DNA from: MGBC163016 sp964469815
GTDB taxonomy: Bacteria; Actinomycetota; Coriobacteriia; Coriobacteriales; Eggerthellaceae
NCBI GenBank assembly: GCA_964469815.1
Contig: CAYXZC010000039.1
Span: 1 to 18,106, forward strand
Direction of reading: 5' to 3'
DNA: 18,106 bases
The notes under the pieces are model-generated. The model was not told the origin of the DNA and did no database searches. It saw only the letters and a list, made by a program, of their open reading frames with translations. Below, one piece after another: positions 7,559 to 14,412 of this stretch. Within the stretch, counting starts at the first letter, position 1. Each line of letters starts with the position of its first letter. Position numbers and translations under genes: made by a program.

Positions 7559-7577
7559 ATCATCAGTTTCTGATGAT
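7559..7577. promoter_or_regulatory. Dyad ATCATCAG-TTT-CTGATGAT upstream of luxR-type gene
   Basis: Perfect inverted repeat with 8-bp arms and a 3-bp centre, ending three bases before a TTGACA -35 (7580-7585). It lies between the divergent chaperone and regulator genes and could serve either promoter. Function is inferred from position and symmetry. Confidence 0.45.
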
Positions 7578-7579
7578 TC

Positions 7580-7609
7580 TTGACAAGTGCCCTTGTATAG
7601 GCGTATTTA
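7580..7609 (+). promoter_or_regulatory. Probable promoter of the LuxR-type regulator
   Basis: TTGACA (7580-7585) is followed after 18 bases by TATTTA (7604-7609). The spacer begins with a small dyad, ACAAG-tgcc-CTTGT (7583-7596), which overlaps the -35. Transcription would start near 7616, leaving a leader of about 95 bases. Confidence 0.55.
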
Positions 7610-7635
7610 TTTAGCAAAGCGAATGTGAATACGCC
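7600..7635. promoter_or_regulatory. Inverted repeat GGCGTATT/AATACGCC across the -10 and start site
   Basis: GGCGTATT (7600-7607) and AATACGCC (7628-7635) are exact inverted copies with 20 bases between them, bracketing the predicted transcription start. A further dyad, TTCGCA-CA-TGCGAA, is at 7653-7666 in the leader. The spacing suits a dimer-binding site or a leader hairpin. Confidence 0.4.
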
Positions 7636-7709
7636 GCATGAAAACCGATGCATTCGCACATGCGAAAGCAACGGTGTTGGGTCGATAGGGATCATTTCAG
7701 GGGGATCAG

Positions 7710-9317
7710 GTGAACGAAGCGAGTCCGCGTCCGGGACGTGCCATCATGTGCTGGCACTATCTTGGCCTTGCTCTTTTCTGGGCTTCGAGCATGCTCACGT
7801 TCCGAAGCTCCATCCTCTTGATGGGAGGCGCGAACACGCCTGGGAATAATACGTTCGTTGTCATCGTCTCGTTCGTCGCGAACATGACCGTGCTCTTCGC
7901 CATCTCCGCCTTGGTCGAGAAAGCGTCAGAGAATCTGGCGAAGATACCTTCCTGGATATTCTGCGCAGCAATACTCGTGGGCTTCATCTTGATACGTATC
8001 GCCGGAGAGCCCATCCTGGGATCTGCTATGGGAGCGGCGCTGTTCGCAGGAGCGCTTCTTTGCGGCATAGGATACGGATACTTCTGGGGAAGCTGGGCCG
8101 ATGTGCTCGGACGCATCCATCCTTCGACCACCATGATCTCGGTTCCTATCTCCTTCTTACTCACGGCGGTTATCTTCGTTGCCATCACGCTCAGCGTTTC
8201 GCTCCTTCACCTTCCTGGGCTTCTGCTCATCTTCCCGCTGCCGATCCTGTCGCTTCTATGCCTAGAGCATTGCCGTAGTATCGAGCCTGCCATCGAAGCC
8301 CCCTCATCGACATCAAAGCGCTATATCGAAGCGATCACTTCCCTCGTTCCCCTCATAATCGCATCGCTCGTACTGTCATGCCTTTTCGGATTCATGTGGG
8401 AGACAACGGTGCTCAGCACCCACACGGCCACCGAAGCGCATGAGCTTCCGCTCGTTGCGAATGTGATCGCCGCCATCTTGTTGCTCGCTGGGATCATCAT
8501 TGCCAGACGCAAAGTGGATCTGACGATCGTGTACACAGTTCTCATCCCTGTTCTGATCGTCCTGTTCGTCGCCATCCCATTCTTCTGGCACGATCAACCT
8601 GTAGTTTTGAATGCGGTCATCAGCGCCATATACGGGATCTTCGATGTGATCATCTGGTACATGGTGGCCTCGTGCGCCTACGATTTCGCCGTATCGGGAT
8701 TCGTGGTCGGCGGCATCGTGCGCGGCGTTTCGATACTCAGTCGTCTTATAGGTATCGGCATCGGATATCTGATAATGCTTGAGCCCGATGTCGCGAGCGG
8801 CGCCATGATCGGAATGTGCATCGGAGCGGTCTATATACTCGTCATGCTGCTCTGGTTCCTATATCGGAACTCATCGCGCAAGATCAAGGTCGATGTGTCC
8901 GATCTGGACACCGATGATTTTGCGCAGGATCGAAAGACGCCTGATGATGCGGTCGGGAAAGCCATGGGCAACTTGGATGATGATGGATCGCGAGACGACG
9001 GTTCGCAAGATGACGGATCGCAAAACGATGGCGCTTTGTCTGTTGAAAGCAATACCCGCATTGAAGATGACTCCTCCGCGAAGAAGAATAGCGCAGACGA
9101 CGAAGAGGAGAAGTTCCGATTGATGGCCGAGGATTACGGACTCACCCGGCGCGAAGCCGAGGTGCTGCCCTATTTGGCGCGAGGCCGATCCGCAAAGGTC
9201 ATCGCGGATGCGCTGTTCGTATCCGAACCCACTATCCGCACCCATACGCGGCGCATCCTTGAGAAGACCTGCCTTCATTCCAAACAGGAACTGATCGACC
9301 TAGTTGAGAAATACTAA
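7710..9317 (+). CDS. Membrane-anchored LuxR-family transcriptional regulator (multi-span N-terminus, GerE-type HTH C-terminus)
   Basis: The protein (535 aa) has about twelve hydrophobic segments in residues 10-390, arranged like a transporter-type bundle, then an acidic linker with repeats (DDGSRDDGSQDDGSQNDG) and a C-terminal helix-turn-helix domain (about 476-535): LTRREAEVLPYLARGRSAKVIADALFVSEPTIRTHTRRIL in reading order. This is the LuxR/GerE DNA-binding fold. Such membrane LuxR regulators are abundant in Eggerthella relatives, often beside oxidoreductase operons. The likely role is to sense a substrate at the membrane and control the divergent reductase operon; this is inference from position. 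The start is GTG 7710 with AGGGGG five bases upstream. No receiver or kinase domain is present. Confidence 0.9.
   Translation: MNEASPRPGRAIMCWHYLGLALFWASSMLTFRSSILLMGGANTPGNNTFVVIVSFVANMTVLFAISALVEKASENLAKIPSWIFCAAILVGFILIRIAGEPILGSAMGAALFAGALLCGIGYGYFWGSWADVLGRIHPSTTMISVPISFLLTAVIFVAITLSVSLLHLPGLLLIFPLPILSLLCLEHCRSIEPAIEAPSSTSKRYIEAITSLVPLIIASLVLSCLFGFMWETTVLSTHTATEAHELPLVANVIAAILLLAGIIIARRKVDLTIVYTVLIPVLIVLFVAIPFFWHDQPVVLNAVISAIYGIFDVIIWYMVASCAYDFAVSGFVVGGIVRGVSILSRLIGIGIGYLIMLEPDVASGAMIGMCIGAVYILVMLLWFLYRNSSRKIKVDVSDLDTDDFAQDRKTPDDAVGKAMGNLDDDGSRDDGSQDDGSQNDGALSVESNTRIEDDSSAKKNSADDEEEKFRLMAEDYGLTRREAEVLPYLARGRSAKVIADALFVSEPTIRTHTRRILEKTCLHSKQELIDLVEKY
8982..9026 (+). repeat. Three in-frame 15-bp repeats encoding the acidic linker
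   Basis: Units 8982-8996, 8997-9011 and 9012-9026 each read GAYGGNTCGCNARAY, coding for DGS-R/Q-D/N, with a partial fourth unit after them. The array lies between the membrane bundle and the HTH domain. Unit number could vary between strains and change linker length without breaking the frame. Confidence 0.7.
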
Positions 9318-9360
9318 GAAACACTAGGGTCTTATGTGTTAGGGCGTGTCAGGGGACATA

Positions 9361-9393
9361 GACGGCTTCAAGCGATCATCGCTTGAAGCCGTC
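9361..9393. terminator. Two-way terminator-like hairpin between convergent genes
   Basis: GACGGCTTCAAGCGAT (9361-9376) and its exact reverse complement (9378-9393) flank a single C, giving a 16-pair palindrome of which about 13 pairs can form around the loop. It sits in the 98-bp gap between the convergent LuxR-type and radical SAM genes. A short TTTT follows five bases after the stem on the plus strand, so it fits the LuxR gene best. Confidence 0.7.
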
Positions 9394-9415
9394 GTATGCT
9401 TTTGATGCACCCTAA

Positions 9416-10303
9416 CTAGAATGTTGCTCCATGCAGCCTCTCGCGCATACGGCGCGATGCCCCTTCGTTCATCTTCGGGATAAGGTTGTCCAAGAGGAGC
9501 ACCATGTTCTCGCGATCTTTCGGGATCATGCCCTCGAATCGGATGATGTCGGTGTCGTGCGAGCAGTTGACGTTGCATTCGCATTCCAGATTCGCTACGA
9601 GCGTTTGGATCTCCCGAGCGGTCTCAACCTCGGTCTCCGGTTGCCACGCGCCTGATTCGATATCATGCTTGAGCGGCCAATTCTTCGTAGGTGTAAGCGT
9701 CACGACAAGGATCCGGTTAGGGCGCGCTTCGTTGAAGGTCTTCGCCGAAGCCATGGCATTTTGCTGCCCCCGACCTTTGCCGGCCATGCCTGCAAGATAG
9801 AAGAATGTGAACTTTATTCCGGCATCGTGCAGGCGTATTCCTTGTTCGATAAGGTCTTGGGAAGTGTGGCCTTTCTCCATGAACTCGAGCGCCTCATCGA
9901 AACCGCTTTCCGCGCCGATGGTGATCTCATCGACCCCACGCGATGCGAGCAGCTTGAGCTCTTCATCGGTCTTATGCGCAATGTCCGTTATACGGCAGAA
10001 TCCACCATATCCCTTCACCGTGGGAATGCGCGATTCGACCTCGTCGAACACCTCGATCAACTTGTGCGTTGGGAGCGCGAACGGGTTGCCGCCTGTAAGG
10101 TAGATCCTGCGCGTGAGCGCCGTTGCACTTTTCGCGATCTCCTCGATATCGGCGATGACCTCGTCCATCGGGATCTGCGAGAAGGGAACGTCCGTGAAGA
10201 TGTCGCAGAAGTGGCATTTGCCATGTGAGCACCCGGTGGCTATCTGCAGCATCGGGCAATTCAGATCGTGAGGAGGTCTGTGTTGCGGCGATTCGATGGG
10301 CAT
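9416..10303 (-). CDS. Radical SAM protein with CX4CX2C cluster motif
   Basis: Predicted radical S-adenosylmethionine enzyme (295 aa). The cluster motif is CSHGKCHFC (C25, C30, C33), which is CX4CX2C rather than the usual CX3CX2C. Other fold marks are LTGGNPF (70-75; the GGE-like SAM-binding segment) and ITIGAESGFDEAL (about 128-139), as in the Elp3/HemN/B12-type sequence group. A cysteine cluster, CECNVNC (241-247), near the C-terminus is an extra feature of unknown role. The start is set by GAGGTG five bases before ATG 10303. It lies 42 bp after the DJ-1-like stop region and is read in the same direction, but no function links the two. Substrate unknown. Confidence 0.85.
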   Translation of the reverse strand: MPIESPQHRPPHDLNCPMLQIATGCSHGKCHFCDIFTDVPFSQIPMDEVIADIEEIAKSATALTRRIYLTGGNPFALPTHKLIEVFDEVESRIPTVKGYGGFCRITDIAHKTDEELKLLASRGVDEITIGAESGFDEALEFMEKGHTSQDLIEQGIRLHDAGIKFTFFYLAGMAGKGRGQQNAMASAKTFNEARPNRILVVTLTPTKNWPLKHDIESGAWQPETEVETAREIQTLVANLECECNVNCSHDTDIIRFEGMIPKDRENMVLLLDNLIPKMNEGASRRMRERLHGATF

Positions 10304-10345
10304 CGCGCACCTCGTTTCGAAAAGGCGATGTATGTTGATGACAGT

Positions 10346-10900
10346 TTATTTCATCAACATGCCGCTAGCAACCTGATCGGCCGCATCATCGCCGCATAGC
10401 GCCTTCACGATGGCAATGCCGAAATCAAGTGCCTGCCCAGGACCGCTCGCTGTGATCAGATTCCTATCGACCACAACTCCATAACCCGGTTGATACGCAC
10501 CATCTGCAAAACCTGCTTCACAACCCGGATAGCAAGTGACTTTTCTTCCTTCCAGCAAGCCAAGACCGTTCAAAACGGTCGGCCCGGCACAAATGGATGC
10601 CACATGCTTGTCCTTAGCCATGAAGTCCTTGAGTGCTTGAGCGAGCTTCTCTGACTTCTTCAGGTTCTCCACTCCCAAGCTTCCTCCGGGAACAACGATC
10701 ATATCGAAATCCTCAAGATCCAGATTCTCGTCGAGCGCCTCAGCTTCGACCACGACGTTTTGAGCTGATTTCACCTGAACCGATGGCATAACGGAGACAA
10801 GCTCCACTTCCAGCCCTGCGCGACGCATGCAATCTGTAGGTGCTATCGCCTCGATCGGTTCGAACCCTTCTCCAAGCATCACTGCTACTTTCTTGGCCAT
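10346..10900 (-). CDS. DJ-1/PfpI-family protein (ThiJ-like)
   Basis: A 184-aa flavodoxin-like protein. The nucleophile elbow is HVASICAGPTVL with cysteine at 104, and the conserved acidic residue is in GEGFEPIEA near the N-terminus (residues 14 and 17). VVPGGS, YPGCEA and TASGPGQALDFG are further hallmarks of the DJ-1 branch, whose members act as glyoxalase/deglycase-like or redox-responsive proteins. The specific activity is not readable here. ATG 10900 (MAKKVAVML) was chosen because it gives the normal family length and the first beta strand follows at once. Upstream ATGs at 10906, 10909 and 10969 would add a Lys/Arg-rich tail unlike the family. Confidence 0.9.
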   Translation of the reverse strand: MAKKVAVMLGEGFEPIEAIAPTDCMRRAGLEVELVSVMPSVQVKSAQNVVVEAEALDENLDLEDFDMIVVPGGSLGVENLKKSEKLAQALKDFMAKDKHVASICAGPTVLNGLGLLEGRKVTCYPGCEAGFADGAYQPGYGVVVDRNLITASGPGQALDFGIAIVKALCGDDAADQVASGMLMK

Positions 10901-11045
10901 TTTCATCATCTTCTTTCGTTTGCTTCTACATGGATCATTTTCTCTGCGATCCATTCTATTTTGATTCATCTGATGATATGACCACTGAAGAAGAATGTAA
11001 GTAATCCGACATCGTTAGGAAATGTCGCAATATTGCGAATATGGC

Positions 11046-11130
11046 AGGAGTAAAAGGGACGTTCCAAAACGCTCCTTTTACCTATTCTCATTCTTCTAAA
11101 GGAGCGTTTTGGAACGTCCCTTTTACTCCT
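11046..11130. terminator. Very long perfect hairpin (33-bp stem, 19-nt loop), probable two-way terminator
   Basis: 11046-11078 and 11098-11130 are exact inverted copies over 33 bases, with a 19-base loop. The GC-rich core of the stem is bordered by AAAA on the outer left and TTTT on the outer right, so it can read as an intrinsic terminator in either direction. It lies just after the stop of adenine deaminase (11138), in the right place to end that transcript before the DJ-1 gene. The stem is far longer than a usual terminator, so a small mobile palindrome is an alternative. Confidence 0.6.
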
Positions 11131-11137
11131 TTCAACA

Positions 11138-12943
11138 CTACACGAACAGATCGACGAACTGGAAGGTAGTACAATCCACAAGCCCACGATTGGTCAGTCG
11201 CAACTCCGGTAAGCACGCAAGCGGAATGAGCGCCATCGTCATGAAAGGCGAGGGCATTGTGCAACCGATCTCCTCCCAAGTGCGCTCTAGCGTGTGAACC
11301 TTTTCACTCATCTCCTCCGCACCCAGATCGTTCATCAGCCCTGCGATCGGAAGCTCTACAAGCCCTAGCACTTCCCCATCAGCTACGACAACCATGCCGC
11401 CGCCGCACTCGATGAGCGTATTGGCCGCAAGCGCCATATCCTCATCGTTCGTTCCCACCACGAGCAGATTGTGTGCATCATGCGCCACAGTGGATGCCAT
11501 CGCTCCGCGTTTGATACCGAAACCTTTCGTGAACCCAACGCCATACGTGCCCGTTTCATGATGCCTCTCGAACACGAACGTCTTCAGCACATCCTGCGAA
11601 AGGTCGCTGTCAAGCTGGCCGTCTTTCACAGGAAGCTTCACATGGGTCTCGAACGTACCCACTTTGCCGGGGATGATCTCGATGGTGCGAACCTCGACCT
11701 CATCGCCATCCTTGGCGCCTTCCGGTGCCGCGATCACGAAAGATTCCGGCGTGATCGGCTGACCGACGTGCATCGAATGCGTTACCCATTCAGGGAATTC
11801 AAAGCGCTCGTAGTCGAATAGTGGCTTGCCGTTCTCGGCCACCACATCGCCATCTATCATCATGCGAACAACGTTCAGCGTGTCGAGCCCATCGAGGAAC
11901 ACGATGTCAGCGCACTTGCCAGGCGTGATGGAGCCGAGCTCGTTGTCCATACGGAAGCATGTGGCCACGTTGATGGTCATCATCTGGATGGCCTCGATCA
12001 CAGGGATCCCGCAATCCACAGCCACCCGAAGCACATGGTCGAGATGCCCATCTTGAACGAGCGTATGCGGATGCGTATCATCCGAGATGAGGTTCGCGAA
12101 ACGCGTGTCTATATCATGATCGGTTATCGCATGCGCCAACTCAGGAAGATCGTGCCAGGCCGAGCCGTAGCGCAACTGCGCATACTGCCCGAGCCGCATC
12201 TTCGCAAGCGCATCTTCGGCGCGGGTGGACTCGTGGCAGCACCGCACGCCGGATGCAACATACGCGTTGAGCCCGCGATCCGTTTCAGGGATAGAGTAGT
12301 GTCCGGTTATCACCTTGTCGGCTTTGAGCGTTTCGGCAAGCTCGCCATGCGCATGGTCGGTACTGTTCACAACGCCGACGAAATTCATCATCTCGCCAAG
12401 TCCAACAACGCCATCCCACTCCATGCTCTGCGCGATCTCCTCAGGCCCGATGAACGAACCCGTATCTTCGAAACCCGGAACAGCCGGAACGCATGAGGGA
12501 GTGGTCACCATAGCCTTGAGCGGAGTGCGAGCAGCATCCTCCATCATCACCTGCACACCTTCAAGACCGAGCACATTGCAGATCTCGTGAGGATCCCAGT
12601 AGATGCCAGCGGTTCCATGAGGGATGACCGCACGCGCATATTCACCTGCGCCCATCATCGATGACTCGACATGGATATGCCCATCGAGGAAACCCGGAGC
12701 GATGAACTGACCGGTAGCTTCGATGACTTGCGTATCTTCACCGATGCAGTGATCCGCATTGCCGATGTAGGCTATGCGCCCCTCCGCGATGGCGACATCA
12801 ATGCCCTCTTGGATCTCCGCCGTACACACATTCACCAGATTCGCGCCTTTGATGACGGTATCGGCTGACTGCCTTCCTTGGGCAACATCTGCCAGTGTTT
12901 TCGTGCACTCCCAAAGCGGTTTCTTGCAGAAATGGTTGAGCAT
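11138..12943 (-). CDS. ade: Adenine deaminase
   Basis: Converts adenine to hypoxanthine and ammonia in purine salvage; cytosolic metal-dependent amidohydrolase (601 aa, near the usual 580-600). Motifs in order: APGFLDGHIHVESSM with H89, H91 and E93; VVGLGEMMN with the bridging glutamate; the GHYSIPE segment; CCHESTRAEDA; LISDDTHPHTLV with a metal-binding aspartate; and NVATCFRMDNELGSITPGK, shared with amidohydrolases. The C-terminal adenine-deaminase domain includes GTYGVGFTKGFGI and AHDAHNLLVVG. ATG 12943 has AAAGGGGA six bases upstream; the longer frame to 12994 adds a segment without an SD. It is divergent from guaA, so both neighbours act on purines. Confidence 0.96.
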   Translation of the reverse strand: MLNHFCKKPLWECTKTLADVAQGRQSADTVIKGANLVNVCTAEIQEGIDVAIAEGRIAYIGNADHCIGEDTQVIEATGQFIAPGFLDGHIHVESSMMGAGEYARAVIPHGTAGIYWDPHEICNVLGLEGVQVMMEDAARTPLKAMVTTPSCVPAVPGFEDTGSFIGPEEIAQSMEWDGVVGLGEMMNFVGVVNSTDHAHGELAETLKADKVITGHYSIPETDRGLNAYVASGVRCCHESTRAEDALAKMRLGQYAQLRYGSAWHDLPELAHAITDHDIDTRFANLISDDTHPHTLVQDGHLDHVLRVAVDCGIPVIEAIQMMTINVATCFRMDNELGSITPGKCADIVFLDGLDTLNVVRMMIDGDVVAENGKPLFDYERFEFPEWVTHSMHVGQPITPESFVIAAPEGAKDGDEVEVRTIEIIPGKVGTFETHVKLPVKDGQLDSDLSQDVLKTFVFERHHETGTYGVGFTKGFGIKRGAMASTVAHDAHNLLVVGTNDEDMALAANTLIECGGGMVVVADGEVLGLVELPIAGLMNDLGAEEMSEKVHTLERTWEEIGCTMPSPFMTMALIPLACLPELRLTNRGLVDCTTFQFVDLFV

Positions 12944-12978
12944 CGGATATCCCCTTTCAACGAGGCCGAATAGCGATA

Positions 12979-12996
12979 TCGTGGAAAATACCACGA
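12979..12996. promoter_or_regulatory. Dyad TCGTGG-N6-CCACGA upstream of adenine deaminase
   Basis: Exact 6-bp arms separated by AAAATA, 36 bases before the ade start. On the minus strand the spacer and arm contain TGGTATTTT, an extended -10-like sequence, so the dyad overlaps a possible ade promoter. No matching -35 is convincing. A second weaker dyad, GGGTGA/TCACCC, is at 13001-13024. Confidence 0.35.
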
Positions 12997-13094
12997 CTCA
13001 GGGTGAAGCAAGATGCGATCACCCAGCTGTCATGATATCGCCATTTGGGCATCGATGCGCGGTGAATGAAAGCTTCACGAAACACCCATCGTTA

Positions 13095-13160
13095 GCTCCG
13101 TTGACACCCGGCACGGCTCGGTCGTTTGCTCCGCTGACACCGACCCCGGCTCGATCGTTT
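13095..13160. repeat. Two tandem 33-bp repeats between ade and guaA
   Basis: 13095-13127 and 13128-13160 are adjacent copies matching at 27 of 33 positions; each begins GCTCCG, contains TGACACC and ends TCGTTT. The bases before the first copy (ATCGTTA) look like the end of a third, decayed unit. They occupy the 331-bp ade-guaA gap, upstream of the guaA -10, and might be regulator sites or a small slipped-strand repeat. Apart from these repeats, the dyads near ade and the guaA promoter, nothing else is visible in that gap. Confidence 0.55.
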
Positions 13161-13220
13161 TCCTCCACGCCTTCTTCCGTGCGATCCTATCATCTGCCCT
13201 TTCACCCTCACTTCCTTCGC

Positions 13221-13226
13221 TATAAT
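13221..13226 (+). promoter_or_regulatory. guaA -10 element
   Basis: A perfect TATAAT preceded by GC, with transcription expected near 13233 and a leader of about 42 bases. The -35 is poor. The ribosome binding site AGGAGGT at 13264-13270, four bases before ATG 13275, is near perfect and fixes the guaA start. Confidence 0.6.
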
Positions 13227-13274
13227 CGAGCCATGCAAACTTTAACGCCATCCAACCATCCCTAGGAGGTCTTT

Positions 13275-14255
13275 ATGGATCCGAACGTCCGCCCCGATTC
13301 CATGGAACGCATCACCACCCCCGAACTTGCAAACGCATTCATCGACGAGCAGATAGCCGCCCTGCGCGATCAGATCGGCGACAAGAAGGTGTTGCTGGCG
13401 CTATCCGGCGGCGTTGACAGTTCGGTGGTCGCGGCTCTGTTGATCAAGGCGATCGGCAAGAACCTCGTTTGCGTGCATGTGAACCATGGCCTTATGCGCA
13501 AGGGTGAATCCGAGCAGGTCATCGATGTGTTCCAGAATCAGATGGATGCCAACCTCGTGTATGTGGATGCGACGGATCGCTTCCTCGATCTGATCGCAGG
13601 CGTTGATGAGCCTGAGGCGAAGCGTAAGCTCATCGGCGGTGAGTTCATCCGCGTGTTCGAGGAGGAGGCGCGCAAGGTGGGCGATGAGGTGGACTTCCTC
13701 GCACAGGGAACCATCTACCCGGATATCCTCGAGTCGAAGGATGGCGTGAAGGCGCACCACAACGTTGGGGGATTGCCGGAAGATCTCCAGTTCGAGCTCG
13801 TTGAGCCCGTGAAGCTGCTGTATAAGGACGAGGTGCGCGAAGTAGGTCGCGCACTCGGTCTTCCGGAGAACATGGTCGAGCGCCAGCCTTTCCCGGGACC
13901 AGGTCTTGGAGTGCGCTGCCTTGGCGCGGTCACGCGTGATCGTCTGGAAGCGCTGCGCGAGGCGGACGCCATCGTGCGCGAGGAGATGGAGGCTGCGAAC
14001 GTGGGCGCATGGCAGTACTTCGCAGTGGTGCCCGACATGCGCGCGACCGGCGTGCGCGATGGTGTGCGTGCTTACGAATGGCCGGCGATCATCCGCGCCA
14101 TCAACACGGTGGACGTTATGACAGCCGAGGTGCCTGAGCTTGATTGGGCGCTTCTTAAGCGGATGACGGATCGCATCACCCATGAGGTTCCCGGCATCTG
14201 CCGCGTATGCTACGACCTGACGCCTAAACCTGTCGGCACCGTCGAGTGGGAGTAA
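13275..14255 (+). CDS. guaA: GMP synthase, stand-alone ATP-pyrophosphatase subunit (GuaAb-type)
   Basis: Makes GMP from XMP using ATP and ammonia. The 326-aa protein contains only the synthetase half. The ATP-pyrophosphatase P-loop is LSGGVDSS (43-50), followed by HVNHGLMRKGE, LAQGTIYPDILES, HHNVGGLPEDL, QPFPGPGLGVRCLG and the C-terminal dimerisation domain ending TPKPVGTVEWE, the expected terminus. The class-I glutaminase domain (about 190 residues in the usual 510-525-aa bacterial enzyme) is absent, and upstream sequence holds no glutaminase frame. The start is secure from AGGAGGT and from TPELANAFIDEQI opening the domain. The enzyme must use free ammonia or a glutaminase encoded elsewhere, as in archaea. 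The 3' end is a known island insertion site in other bacteria. Confidence 0.93.
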   Translation: MDPNVRPDSMERITTPELANAFIDEQIAALRDQIGDKKVLLALSGGVDSSVVAALLIKAIGKNLVCVHVNHGLMRKGESEQVIDVFQNQMDANLVYVDATDRFLDLIAGVDEPEAKRKLIGGEFIRVFEEEARKVGDEVDFLAQGTIYPDILESKDGVKAHHNVGGLPEDLQFELVEPVKLLYKDEVREVGRALGLPENMVERQPFPGPGLGVRCLGAVTRDRLEALREADAIVREEMEAANVGAWQYFAVVPDMRATGVRDGVRAYEWPAIIRAINTVDVMTAEVPELDWALLKRMTDRITHEVPGICRVCYDLTPKPVGTVEWE

Positions 14256-14320
14256 ATTGCGAGGTCAGAGGCCACTTTTTACCTAGTCTAATGTTTTGTA
14301 TTTTTGTGTAATTTACACCC

Positions 14321-14372
14321 ATTCCGTTAGGGAAAAGCTGTAAGCCACTGGGAAAAGCTCTCAAACGGAAAT
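14321..14372 (+). ncRNA. Possible structured RNA downstream of guaA
   Basis: ATTCCGTT (14321-14328) pairs with AACGGAAAT (14364-14372) with one bulge, enclosing two direct copies of GGGAAAAGCT (14330-14339 and 14350-14359) spaced exactly 20 bases. An intrinsic terminator follows after ten bases (14383). The arrangement resembles a small RNA or an RNA switch, but I do not recognise any known class. It may simply be the 3' untranslated region of guaA. Confidence 0.35.
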
Positions 14373-14382
14373 CGCAGAATTC

Positions 14383-14412
14383 AGACCCGCCGAAGCCTCG
14401 GCGGGTCTTTTT
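14383..14412 (+). terminator. Intrinsic terminator after guaA
   Basis: AGACCCGCCGA (14383-14393) pairs perfectly with TCGGCGGGTCT (14398-14408) across AGCC, and the stem runs into a T-rich tract (TCTTTTTCTT). This is a textbook rho-independent terminator on the plus strand, 128 bases after the guaA stop, closing guaA and any RNA between them. Confidence 0.92.

Noticed and set aside
8982..9026. CRISPR-like array
   Set aside because: The 15-bp units are contiguous, in frame and without spacers; they are a coding minisatellite.
10901..10969. Longer start for the DJ-1-like protein
   Set aside because: It would add a basic tail absent from the family; the first strand begins at the ATG at 10900.
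12944..12994. Upstream extension of adenine deaminase
   Set aside because: The extra 17 codons lack homology and an SD, whereas ATG 12943 has AAAGGGGA at six bases.
12944..13274. Purine riboswitch upstream of adenine deaminase or guaA
   Set aside because: The conserved purine-riboswitch core and its three-stem layout were not found.
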